From the NCBI GenBank assembly GCA_025935515.1, contig JAICVC010000046.1:1-12811 (forward strand): a DNA stretch of 12,811 bases, read 5' to 3'. The translations under genes were made by a program, and so were the position numbers. Source of the DNA: Sphingomonas sp. (lineage in GTDB: Bacteria > Pseudomonadota > Alphaproteobacteria > Sphingomonadales > Sphingomonadaceae). Of this stretch, positions 5,112 to 12,811 are shown piece by piece. The notes under the pieces are model-generated. The model made no database searches. It was not told the origin of the DNA and worked only from the letters and a program-made list of their open reading frames with translations. How positions within the stretch are numbered: position 1 is the stretch's first letter; every line of letters begins with the position of its first letter.

Positions 5112-6152
5112 ATGGAGCGGGCAGACCAGTTCATCGGCCAGAGCCTGGCCTTCCTCGACGCGGTCGAGCGTGCGAGCCGGGCGGCGCCGCTCAACCGGCC
5201 CGTCCTCGTCATCGGTGAGCGCGGCACTGGCAAGGAGCTGATCGCCGAACGTCTTCACCATCTGTCGTCGCGCTGGGCCGGGCCGCTGATTATCATGAAC
5301 TGCGCGGCGCTGCCCGAGAATCTGATCGAGGCCGAGCTGTTCGGCCATGAAGCCGGCAGCTTCACGGGGGCCGCCAAGACGCGTCACGGCCGCTTCGAGG
5401 AAGCTGACGGGGGGACGCTGTTCCTCGACGAGCTTGGGACGCTGTCGATGCCGGCGCAGGACCGGCTGCTGCGAGCGGTCGAATATGGCGAGATCACGCG
5501 GATCGGCGCGTCCAAGCCGATCTCGGTCGATGTCCGCATCGTCGCCGCCACCAACGAGAACCTCCCAGCCCAGGTCGACAAGGGGAAGTTCCGTGCCGAC
5601 CTGCTCGACCGCCTGTCGTTCGAGGTCATCACCCTGCCGCCGCTGCGCGCCCGCCAGGGAGACGTGCCGCTGCTCGCCGAGCATTTCGGGCGGCGCATGG
5701 CGGTCGAGCTCGACTGGCCCAACTGGCCCGGTTTCACGCCGCGCGCGCTCGCCGAGCTCGAGGCTTATGCCTGGCCCGGCAACGTCCGCGAGCTGAGGAA
5801 CGTGATCGAACGCGCGGTGTACCGTCATGAGGATCCCGAGCGGCCGATCGACGAGATCGTCTACGATCCGTTTCATTCGCCCTGGGCGCCGACCGGACGC
5901 GACGCTGCACCGCACGCGCCTCCCGTCGCGTCGAATGAAAGCGAGGAAGCGCCGGTCGCCGTCGCCGCTGCCGCGCCGGCAGCCACCAGCGACTTTCGCG
6001 CCGCGGTCTCGGATTACGAGCGGCAGCTGCTGGAGGAAGCGCTGCGCCGCAACCGCTTCAACCAGCGCGCAACGGCGGCGGCGCTCAATCTCAGCTACGA
6101 CCAGCTCCGCCACGCGCTCAAGCGTCACAAGCTGCAGGATTCCGCCGCTTAG
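5112..6152 (+). CDS. pspF: PspF, sigma-54 enhancer-binding activator of the psp operon
   Basis: A 346-residue protein made of an AAA+ domain and a Fis-type helix-turn-helix, with no N-terminal receiver or GAF domain, which is the PspF layout. Walker A is GERGTGKE (35-42), the sigma-54 contact loop is GSFTGA (82-87), Walker B is GGTLFLDE (100-107), FRADLLDRL follows at 160-168, and WPGNVREL lies at 221-228. An Ala/Pro-rich linker (about 260-295) leads to the DNA-binding helices (317-340, QRATAAALNLSYDQLRHALKRH). The loop differs from the usual GAFTGA by Ala to Ser. I chose ATG 5112 because MERADQFIGQS aligns with the start of known PspF; the frame extends upstream to a TTG at 5055 that lies in the regulatory region. 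It is divergent from pspA, its expected target and inhibitor. Confidence 0.94.
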   Translation: MERADQFIGQSLAFLDAVERASRAAPLNRPVLVIGERGTGKELIAERLHHLSSRWAGPLIIMNCAALPENLIEAELFGHEAGSFTGAAKTRHGRFEEADGGTLFLDELGTLSMPAQDRLLRAVEYGEITRIGASKPISVDVRIVAATNENLPAQVDKGKFRADLLDRLSFEVITLPPLRARQGDVPLLAEHFGRRMAVELDWPNWPGFTPRALAELEAYAWPGNVRELRNVIERAVYRHEDPERPIDEIVYDPFHSPWAPTGRDAAPHAPPVASNESEEAPVAVAAAAPAATSDFRAAVSDYERQLLEEALRRNRFNQRATAAALNLSYDQLRHALKRHKLQDSAA

Positions 6153-6288
6153 TCGTCCCAAAGGGCGTGAAGCCGCTGAATATGGTCTCGGGACGTCAAC
6201 CGCAAGGCTCCGCCATTGGTCGAAAAGCCCGCGCCGCCGAGCGAACGATGCAGTATAACCGGCGTCCAAATCGGAAGAGGAGGCTTTG

Positions 6289-6849
6289 ATGAAGGCTTTC
6301 GTCCTTTCCACCGTCGCCGCGGCCGCGCTGGCGATCGTCCCGCTGTCCGCCGCACAGAGCGCCATCCTGACCGTCGGCGGCCCGCTCGCCAAGGTCTGCT
6401 ACAACCATGCGCTCGCCGCGGATGGGCGGTCGTTCGCGATCGACGGGTGCACCCGCGCCCTCGAGGAGGAGGCGCTTGCGCGGCCCGACCGGGCAGCCAC
6501 CTACGTTAACCGCGGCATCGTCTATATGAGCGCGGGCCGCTTTGCGCTTGCCGATGCCGACTTCGACGCAGCGCTGGCGATCAATGCCGGCCTGCCGGAC
6601 GGCTGGCTCAACAAGGGCTTCCTGCGGTTGCGGCAGGGCAACGGCCGCGACGCGCTGCCGCTGATCCAGAAGGGCATCGACGCCGGCGCCGGCCGCCAGG
6701 CGCTCGCGATCTTCGCGCGCGGCGTCGCCCACGAGCAGATGGGCAATTATGCCGCGGCCTACGCCGACCTCCGCCAGGCCCGGATGCTCGAGCCCGGCTG
6801 GTCGATGCCCAGGGAATATCTCGCGAGCTACCGGGTCAGCAGCCGGTAG
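6289..6849 (+). CDS. exported TPR repeat protein
   Basis: A 186-residue protein with a clear signal peptide (MKAFVLSTVAAAALAIVPLS, likely cleavage near residue 25 after AQSA), so it is probably periplasmic. The mature part opens with two cysteines (VCYNHA and DGCTRAL) about 18 residues apart that could form a disulfide, then two to three TPR units (TYVNRGIVYMSAGRFALADADF; GWLNKGFLRLRQGNGRDALPL; ARGVAHEQMGNYAAAYADL). TPR proteins of this kind are scaffolds; the partner is unknown. A very strong ribosome site, GGAAGAGGAGG (6273-6283), marks ATG 6289; the TTG just before it is less likely. TATAAC at 6254-6259 may be a -10 box. It lies 136 bases after pspF and converges on the next gene. Confidence 0.82.
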   Translation: MKAFVLSTVAAAALAIVPLSAAQSAILTVGGPLAKVCYNHALAADGRSFAIDGCTRALEEEALARPDRAATYVNRGIVYMSAGRFALADADFDAALAINAGLPDGWLNKGFLRLRQGNGRDALPLIQKGIDAGAGRQALAIFARGVAHEQMGNYAAAYADLRQARMLEPGWSMPREYLASYRVSSR

Positions 6850-6863
6850 CGCGACCGTCGCCC

Positions 6864-7439
6864 CTAGTGGGCGTTGGTCATCGCCAGCAGCATCGGGATC
6901 GACAGCAGCACGTTGGTGCGCGACGCGACGAGGCCGCGCTTCGCGGCCGCGGCCTTGGCCGCGTCGTCCGCTGGCACTAGCCCCAAGACCTTCTGCTGTG
7001 CCGGCCAGATGATCACCCATACGTTGAAGGCCATGATCAACGCCAGCCACATGCCGATCCCGATCAGGCGCGCCGGGGGCCGAAGCGTCAGCGCCTCGAC
7101 TAGCTCGCCGTAGGACCAGGCGAGCATGAGCCCGGTCAGCACCGTGAACGCCGCGCCCCAGCGGAAATAGAACAATGCGCTGGGCGCGATATATTTGGAG
7201 ACGCCCGGCTTCAGCTCGGCCGGCACCTTGGGCATGGTCGGCGTCTGCACGAAGTTGAAATAATAAAGCAGGCCGATCCAGGTGATCCCGAAGAAGACGT
7301 GCAACCACTGCAGCAGGCCGGTCTCGAGGCTGCCGGTCGGATTGGGCGCGTAGCCCGATTCCGGGAACAGGATGATCAGCGCCGCGAGCGCGACGCCGAC
7401 GATCAGCACCAGCGCGAGATTGTCGAACAATTTTCCCAT
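6864..7439 (-). CDS. short PuuD-like (Urate_ox_N type) membrane protein
   Basis: A 191-residue protein with about five membrane helices (8-25, 41-60, 90-109, 125-144, 174-188). The motif WLHVFFGITWIGLLYYFNFVQ (45-65) and the later WxxALIMAFNVWVIIWPAQ segment resemble the membrane domain of urate hydroxylase PuuD. Full PuuD is about twice as long and ends in a cytochrome c domain; that domain and any CxxCH motif are absent, and no purine-breakdown genes are nearby. A urate-oxidising role is therefore doubtful; conserved His residues could still hold a heme. Two ATGs are available at 7445 and 7439; the second is better placed behind AAGGGGA. It converges on the TPR gene with 14 bases between stops. 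Confidence 0.65.
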   Translation of the reverse strand: MGKLFDNLALVLIVGVALAALIILFPESGYAPNPTGSLETGLLQWLHVFFGITWIGLLYYFNFVQTPTMPKVPAELKPGVSKYIAPSALFYFRWGAAFTVLTGLMLAWSYGELVEALTLRPPARLIGIGMWLALIMAFNVWVIIWPAQQKVLGLVPADDAAKAAAAKRGLVASRTNVLLSIPMLLAMTNAH

Positions 7440-7552
7440 CGGCATTCCCCTTCGCCTTCAGGCCTAATCTGTTGCTGCCCCGTTATGACCTCGCCGCGCG
7501 CATGCGCAAGGGGCAGCGCCGAGCCGCGGCGCGGCCGCGAAAGTTCGCATAC

Positions 7553-7592
7553 TTTGCGCCCAATGCCCCGCACCGCTCCGCTTTGGCGCAAA
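7553..7592. promoter_or_regulatory. inverted repeat upstream of sodB, possible operator
   Basis: TTTGCGCC (7553-7560) and its exact complement GGCGCAAA (7585-7592) are separated by 24 bases, ending about 133 bases before the sodB ATG. Each arm is itself near-palindromic (CTTTGGCGCAAAAG), so this may be two inverted copies of one regulator site. No regulator can be named. The remainder of the 286-base gap 7440-7725 shows no gene. Confidence 0.35.
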
Positions 7593-7725
7593 AGATCGTT
7601 TCGTGGTCGCTTCCTGGCTTGAAAATCGCGCCGGCGCGAGCATCTGGGGAGCATGCGGGCGGGGGCTCAGCACGGATTCGCCGCACGGCGGCGTTTTCCG
7701 CGCGCACAAAAGGAGTAGCCCAGCA

Positions 7726-8379
7726 ATGCCCTTCCAGCTCCCCGAACTGCCCTTCGCCAAGGACGCGCTCGCGCCGGTGATGTCGGCCGAGACGCTCGAG
7801 TTCCACCACGGCAAGCATCACAAGGCCTATGTCACCAAGACCAACGAGCTGGTCGAGGGCGACCAGGCATTGAGCGGCGCCTCGCTGCTGCAGGTCGTCC
7901 GGCGAGCGAAGGAAGCGGGCAACGGCAAGCTGTTCAACAATAGCGCGCAGCTGTGGAACCACAGCTTCTTCTGGCAATGCCTGGCGCCGGCGCAGGGCCA
8001 GAGGCCCGACGGCAAGCTCGCCAAGCTGATCGAGGACGGTTTCGGCAATCCGCAGGCGCTGCTCGACAAGCTGCAGGAGGAAGCCGTCAACCATTTTTCC
8101 AACGGCTGGGCGTGGCTGGTGCTCGACCGCGGGTCGCTCCGAGTGACGTCGCTCCATGATGCCGACACACCGATCGTCCACGAGGGGATGGTCCCGCTCT
8201 TCACGCTCGATGTGTGGGAGCATGCTTATTACATCGACTATCGCAACGAGCGGCCGCGCTTCGCGTCGAGCGTGCTCTCGAACATCGTCAACTGGGAGTT
8301 CGTCGCCCAGAACCTCGACGGCCAGGGCTTCGAGCGCGCCAACCAGCAGGGCGCGGAAACGCCGGAGCTGACTGCTTAA
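7726..8379 (+). CDS. sodB: superoxide dismutase, iron type
   Basis: A 217-residue enzyme that converts two superoxide ions to oxygen and hydrogen peroxide; it has no signal peptide and so acts in the cytosol. The four metal ligands are visible: His27 (EFHHGKHH), His79 (LWNHSFFW), Asp162 and His166 (DVWEHAYY). Gln75 in NNSAQLWNH occupies the place of the active-site Gln of iron-type enzymes; manganese types usually have Gly there, so Fe (or cambialistic) use is favoured. The frame runs upstream to 7603, but ATG 7726 gives the family N-terminus (MPFQLPELPFAKDALAP) and follows AAAAGGAG at 7708-7715. It appears to be a single-gene unit. Confidence 0.95.
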   Translation: MPFQLPELPFAKDALAPVMSAETLEFHHGKHHKAYVTKTNELVEGDQALSGASLLQVVRRAKEAGNGKLFNNSAQLWNHSFFWQCLAPAQGQRPDGKLAKLIEDGFGNPQALLDKLQEEAVNHFSNGWAWLVLDRGSLRVTSLHDADTPIVHEGMVPLFTLDVWEHAYYIDYRNERPRFASSVLSNIVNWEFVAQNLDGQGFERANQQGAETPELTA

Positions 8380-8380
8380 A

Positions 8381-8399
8381 GCCCCGGAGCCGAGGGGGC
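8381..8399 (+). terminator. weak GC hairpin after sodB
   Basis: GCCCC (8381-8385) can pair with GGGGC (8395-8399) directly after the sodB stop codon. There is no T-run after it, so termination is only a possibility. Confidence 0.25.
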
Positions 8400-8415
8400 A
8401 GCGCCGGACAGTCTA

Positions 8416-8444
8416 ATGTCTGCAATGGGTGGAAAGCGAACATT
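8416..8444. repeat. short dispersed repeat, copy 1
   Basis: This copy begins ATGTCTGCAATGGGT and continues GGAAAGCGAACATT. It shares its first 15 bases exactly with the copy at 9254 and most of the rest, in the same orientation. The ends of the parent sequence would be inverted (TGTCTGC / GCAGACA); this copy has decayed at its right end (GCGAACA). From memory, elements of this pattern are scattered between genes in sphingomonads. Confidence 0.75.
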
Positions 8445-8460
8445 TCCATGAACGGAGGCC

Positions 8461-9213
8461 TCACATCGGCAACGGGACCACAACTCTCCTATTGGCTTCC
8501 TCGGGAGGCGTATCGATGGATGCGCAGATCGAAGGCCTGAATTTGCCGCCGGCCCACCCCTGCGGGGCCGTCTCGCGAAAGGCGGTTGCGTCAGGCCTGA
8601 AACCGAACTTGCGTGCCATCGGTAACGCCTCAGCGATATTCACCTTGGCCATGTAATCGAAAGTTGAGGCGTCCTGCAGAGCGCTTCGAATCTCGGATTG
8701 GTCGTTCTTGGAGAGCGAGGCCGCGCCGAACTGGAGTGCCCGAAGCCGTCCCCATGGAACGCGCTCAGCCATCTGCCACTCGTTGAACTTGCGGAGCCGC
8801 GTGGCGATCGCTCCCATGCGATATTGCTCGTCACCGGAGAGAAACGCTAGGCGTCCGGCAGACTGCGCGGCTTCGTAGCGACTCAGCTCAACTAAAATTA
8901 TTGGCGCTTGTGACACCCATTTCGGCGTAGCGAACGATCCTGTCTTTGCCCACTCGGTGACGATAGCGCGTAGGTCGTTCAAGCGACGCTGAACGCACGG
9001 CTCGGCGGCTTGCCGAAGAGCTAGATTCATCAGATTGCTGTTAAGCTCATCCGTGATCTCAGCACGCGTCGCGGATGCCGTGTCGCGGTCGCTCATGGCT
9101 TGGACAGTTTGCTGTGCTCCAAGCGCGATGACGACGCCAAGCGTGACGACTGCGAGTTCCCAGGCCACGGCGTTCCAACCGTGCGGTGGCTTTAGTCTCA
9201 TCAGCCTGAACAT
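8461..9213 (-). CDS. unrecognised single-pass membrane protein
   Basis: A 250-residue protein that I cannot assign. It has a short basic start (MFRLMRLKPPHGWN), one membrane helix at about 16-36 (AVAWELAVVTLGVVIALGAQQ), then a mostly helical soluble domain of about 210 residues without recognisable catalytic motifs. The start is supported by AGGGGG six bases before the ATG. The membrane helix followed by a charged RAEITDEL helix faintly resembles uncharacterised membrane proteins that begin with a GEI-LVV-GILIAL type helix, but this is only a resemblance. The coding sequence looks less GC-biased than its neighbours, and a short repeat flanks each side (8416, 9254), which suggests acquisition. 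Confidence 0.7.
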   Translation of the reverse strand: MFRLMRLKPPHGWNAVAWELAVVTLGVVIALGAQQTVQAMSDRDTASATRAEITDELNSNLMNLALRQAAEPCVQRRLNDLRAIVTEWAKTGSFATPKWVSQAPIILVELSRYEAAQSAGRLAFLSGDEQYRMGAIATRLRKFNEWQMAERVPWGRLRALQFGAASLSKNDQSEIRSALQDASTFDYMAKVNIAEALPMARKFGFRPDATAFRETAPQGWAGGKFRPSICASIDTPPEEANRRVVVPLPM

Positions 9214-9253
9214 GAGCGCCCCCTGCTCATCACGTTACCGGTTCGGCGCTCTT

Positions 9254-9280
9254 ATGTCTGCAATGGGTCGAAAGCAGACT
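9254..9280. repeat. short dispersed repeat, copy 2
   Basis: This copy begins ATGTCTGCAATGGGT and continues CGAAAGCAGACT. Its inverted ends TGTCTGC (9255-9261) and GCAGAC (9274-9279) are better preserved than in the copy at 8416. It lies 15 bases after the stop of the ABC permease gene and 40 bases upstream of the membrane protein gene at 8461-9213, so it could fold as a hairpin at the end of the long minus-strand transcript. Confidence 0.78.
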
Positions 9281-9295
9281 CCGCCTCGCTGGTAG

Positions 9296-10053
9296 CTACT
9301 GCTTTAGTCGATAGCCCGTGCGAAACATCCAGGCGATCACGCCGAGGCAGAGCGCGTTGATCGCCAAGGTGACGAGGACGCTCGACCAGACGGGCACGTC
9401 GGTGATCGAGTAGAAGGTCCAGCGGAAGCCGCTGATTACGTGGACGATCGGGTTGAACAGGGTGATCGTGCGGAACGGGTCGTGCAGGGCTTTGACCGAA
9501 TAGAAGGCGCCGCCGAGGAAGGTCAGCGGCGTGATGATCAGCATCGGGATGATCTGCAACTGTTCGAAATTCTGCGCCCAGACGCCGATCGCGAAGCCGA
9601 ACAGGCAGAAGCCGCTGCTGATCGCGACCAGGAACAGGATCATTTCCACCGGATGATCGACCCGGACCGGCACGAACAGCGCCGCGGTGGCGAGGGTCAC
9701 AAGCGCCAGGATGACCGACTTGGTGACCGCGGCGCCGACATAAGCGAGGACGGCCTCGAAGCTCGAGATCGGCGCTGAGAGCAGTTCGTAGATGGTGCCG
9801 GTAAACTTCGGAAAATAAATGCCGAAGCTGGCGTTGAAGATCGACTGCATGAAGACGCTGAGAAGCGTCAGGCCGGGGACGATGAAGGCGCCGAAGCTGA
9901 TCCCGTCCATGCTCGTGACGCGAGACCCAAGCGCCGATCCGAACACCACGAAATAGAGGGCGGTGGTGATGACCGGCGTGATCAGGCTCTGCCACAGCGT
10001 GCGTTTCCAGCGCGCCATCTCGAAGCGGTAGATGGCGGCGATGCCGTGGCCGT

Positions 10054-10057
<4 letters not shown>
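9296..10057 (-). CDS. ABC-2 type exporter permease
   Basis: A 253-residue inner-membrane protein with about six hydrophobic helices, of the ABC-2 permease family (YadH/NodJ-like). Family features are the early RWKRTLWQSLITPVITT segment, the mid-protein YELLSAPIS motif, and the later PLTFLGGAFYSV and LFNPIVHVISGFRW segments. It forms the membrane channel for the ATPase encoded just upstream, and the pair exports an unknown substrate. The ATG overlaps the ATPase stop by four bases. It is the last gene of the mtaB-ftsY-ispZ run. Confidence 0.92.
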
Positions 10058-10988
<931 letters not shown>

Positions 10989-10992
<4 letters not shown>

Positions 10993-11603
10993 TCGACCGG
11001 TCCGGGTTCAGCCGGGACCGCATCTTCCTTCATCAGACCGTGCCGCAGGAGCATCGGGATGTTCACGGCGGCGAACAGGAAGGTGAGGGGAAGCGCGCCC
11101 CACAGCTTGAAACCAATCCAGAAGTCGGTCGAGCTGTTGCGCCAGACGCCTTCGTTGAGCACGGCCATGAAGGCGAAGAACAGCGCCCAGTTGCGGGTGA
11201 GCTTGTTCCAGCCGGTCGCGTCGAGGCCGGGGTAGGTCGAGCCGAGCACGCGCTGGAGCAGCGGCCGGTCGGTTGCCAGGCCGAAGGCGAGCAGCGCCGC
11301 CACCAGCAAATAATAGACCGTCGGCTTCATCTTGATGAAGGTCTCATCGTGCAGCCAGATGGTGAGGCCGCCGAGCACCACGACCATGATCCCGGAAAAC
11401 CACAGCAGGGGCGAGATGCGGTGATAGCGGATGGCGGAGAAGAGCATCGCTGCGATCATCGCCACCATGAAGGCGCCGGTGGCGACGAAAATCTTCATGA
11501 AGGACGGGACCGGCGCGAGGAAATTGACCAGGAAGAAGACCAGCAAGGGTCCGAGGTCGATCAGCAGCTTGGCGCCGCCTTGCGGTTCTTTCGGCTCGCT
11601 CAT
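10989..11603 (-). CDS. ispZ: YciB/IspZ-type inner-membrane septation protein
   Basis: A 204-residue protein with about five to six membrane helices. The family motifs are clear: LLIDLGPLLVFFLVNF near the start, TIWLHDETFIKMKPT (81-95), and NWALFFAFMAVLNE, VWRNSSTDFWIGFKLWG (138-169). In Shigella IspZ is needed for normal septation and intercellular spread, and E. coli YciB links envelope synthesis with cell division; the molecular activity is not settled. It overlaps ftsY upstream and the ABC ATPase downstream by four bases each. The first 12 residues and last 14 are polar extensions. Confidence 0.93.
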
Positions 11604-12517
11604 TCGGGGGGCAGTCCGGCGATTGCGCGTGCAACAGCGCGCGGGTCGAACGGCCGCAGGTCGTCGGCCGTCTCGCCGACGCCGATCGCGTGGATGGGGA
11701 GGCCGAACTTCTCGGCAGCGGCGACGAGGATGCCGCCGCGCGCGGTGCCGTCGAGCTTGGTCATGATGAGGCCGGTCACCCCGGCCGTCTCGCGGAAGAC
11801 CTCGACCTGGGCAAGGGCGTTCTGGCCCGTGGTGGCGTCCAAGACTAGCAGGACGTCATGCGGCGCCTCGGGATTGAGCCGGCCGAGCACGCGACGGATC
11901 TTGGCGAGCTCGTCCATCAGGTGCGCCTTGTTCTGGAGGCGCCCGGCAGTGTCGACGATCAGCACGTCCTCGCCGGTCGCGGTAGCTTGGCGCACCCCGT
12001 CGAAGACGATTCCGGCGGCATCGCCGCCTTCCTTGCCGGCGATCACCGGCGCGGCGATGCGCTGGCCCCAGATCTGCAGCTGCTCGATCGCGGCGGCGCG
12101 GAAGGTGTCGCCGGCCGCGAGCAGGACGCCGTAGTCCTGCTCCTTGAGCCACTGGCCGAGCTTGCCGATGGTCGTCGTCTTGCCAGAGCCGTTGACGCCG
12201 ATCACCAGGATCACGTGCGGGCGGGGGAAACCGGTGATTTCCAGCGGCTTGGCGACGGGAACTAATATCTTCTCGATCTCGTCGGCGAGGATTGAGCGGA
12301 GCCCGCGCTCGTCGAGACGCTCGAACTTCTGAGCAGCGATCGCCTCCCTGATGCGGTGCGACGCTTCGGGACCCAAATCCGACGCAATCAGCGCCTCTTC
12401 GACGTCGTCGAGCGTAGCCGTGTCGAGTGCCTGCTCCTTGACCAACCCGCTGAGGTTGTCGGCGACCTTCTCCGCAGTCTTCGCAAAGCCGCCGCGCAGC
12501 CGGTCGAGCCAGCTCAT
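11600..12517 (-). CDS. ftsY: signal recognition particle receptor FtsY
   Basis: A 305-residue SRP GTPase that receives ribosome-SRP complexes at the inner membrane for co-translational insertion of membrane proteins. The N domain (about 1-95) begins MSWLDRLRGGFAKTAEKV, an amphipathic membrane-contact helix. The G domain shows GVNGSGKTT (107-115), DTFRAAA (137-143), DTAGR (189-193), TKLD (253-256) and the closing GVGETADDLRPFD. It lacks the long acidic A domain of E. coli FtsY, as in many alphaproteobacteria. It overlaps mtaB and ispZ by four bases each. Confidence 0.97.
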   Translation of the reverse strand: MSWLDRLRGGFAKTAEKVADNLSGLVKEQALDTATLDDVEEALIASDLGPEASHRIREAIAAQKFERLDERGLRSILADEIEKILVPVAKPLEITGFPRPHVILVIGVNGSGKTTTIGKLGQWLKEQDYGVLLAAGDTFRAAAIEQLQIWGQRIAAPVIAGKEGGDAAGIVFDGVRQATATGEDVLIVDTAGRLQNKAHLMDELAKIRRVLGRLNPEAPHDVLLVLDATTGQNALAQVEVFRETAGVTGLIMTKLDGTARGGILVAAAEKFGLPIHAIGVGETADDLRPFDPRAVARAIAGLPPE

Positions 12518-12811
12518 GCCCAGACCGCCGTCAGATGATGGTCCAGATTGCCGGTGATGCGTACCTTACCGGATTGGCCGCGCTTGCCGCCGGCAAGAGC
12601 GATCGGCGCGAAATTGTCGGTGTGTCCCGTGTTTTCGCCCTCGATCAGCGCCGGCAGGATCGTGCCGACCAGGCTCTCCAGCCATTTCGTCCGACGCTTT
12701 GCCGCGGCGGCACGAAGCCGTGCGGCGCGGGCCTTGACGACCTCAGGAGCGACCTGCGGCATGCGGGCTGCGGGCGTGGCCGGGCGCGGGGAGAAAGGGA
12801 AGACGTGGGCA
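12514..12811 (-). CDS. mtaB: tRNA t6A37 methylthiotransferase MtaB, C-terminal part
   Basis: The frame stays open to the window edge, so only the last 98 or so residues are visible. The segment HVFPFSPRPATPAARMPQV (12750-12808) is the conserved end of the radical-SAM domain of MtaB, and the rest (LVGT...LIEGENTGHTDNFAPIAL...VRITGN) is a TRAM-like RNA-binding domain. MtaB adds a methylthio group to t6A at position 37 of tRNAs reading ANN codons, using a radical-SAM Fe-S cluster plus a second cluster. The catalytic CxxxCxxC lies outside the window. The internal ATG at 12762 is not the true start. The stop overlaps the ftsY start by four bases. Confidence 0.88.
   Translation of the reverse strand, partial: AHVFPFSPRPATPAARMPQVAPEVVKARAARLRAAAAKRRTKWLESLVGTILPALIEGENTGHTDNFAPIALAGGKRGQSGKVRITGNLDHHLTAVWA

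Noticed and set aside
4923..6392. 489-residue minus-strand open frame opposite pspF
   Set aside because: It is antisense to a clear pspF, starts and ends across regulatory DNA, is Arg-rich without any family motif, and arises from high-GC codon bias on the other strand.
6196..7308. 370-residue minus-strand open frame
   Set aside because: It runs antisense to the TPR gene and out of frame through the PuuD-like gene; composition is Arg/Gly/Ala shadow coding.
7498..7507. GCGCATGCGC palindrome upstream of sodB
   Set aside because: A ten-base GC-rich palindrome is expected by chance in this base composition and has no repeat partner here.
11040..12134. 364-residue plus-strand open frame opposite ispZ and ftsY
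   Set aside because: It is antisense to two certain genes and rich in Gly, Arg, His and Glu with no domain.

Overview
The window comes from a high-GC alphaproteobacterium, most likely a sphingomonad (order Sphingomonadales). I infer this from the protein styles, the alphaproteobacterial J-domain protein, an mtaB-ftsY-ispZ gene run, and two dispersed palindromic repeat types that I recall from such genomes. No database search was possible, so all family calls rest on recognised motifs.

Layout. Positions 1-476 hold the 3' end of a TPR protein gene. Positions 646-1040 hold the RNase P RNA gene (rnpB), followed by a palindromic repeat and a plus-strand J-domain protein. From 4922 down to 1681 runs a tight minus-strand cluster: pspA, pspB, pspC, three small genes for membrane/coiled-coil proteins resembling PspB, sufE, and a protein with an Arg-rich repeat tail. 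The divergent activator gene pspF lies at 5112-6152. The space between pspA and pspF carries a good sigma-54 type -24/-12 promoter for pspA and dyad sequences where PspF would be expected to bind. This is a phage-shock (envelope stress) module with an unusually long tail.

The centre (6289-9213) holds a secreted TPR protein, a short PuuD-like (Urate_ox_N type) membrane protein, an iron-type superoxide dismutase with a possible upstream operator, and an unrecognised single-pass membrane protein bracketed by two copies of a short repeat.

Positions 9296-12811 form a minus-strand run in which every junction is a 4-base ATGA overlap: mtaB (3' end only), ftsY, ispZ/yciB, an ABC-2 exporter ATPase and its permease. 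It links tRNA modification, SRP-dependent membrane targeting, an inner-membrane protein of the septation/intermediate-filament type, and an exporter of unknown substrate.

The most interesting part is the extended psp operon. One C-terminal helical motif recurs in PspB, in the tail of PspC and in the three extra small proteins, two of which still show clear DNA-level similarity. This suggests a family of interchangeable membrane-anchored partners for PspA or PspC, made by tandem duplication.
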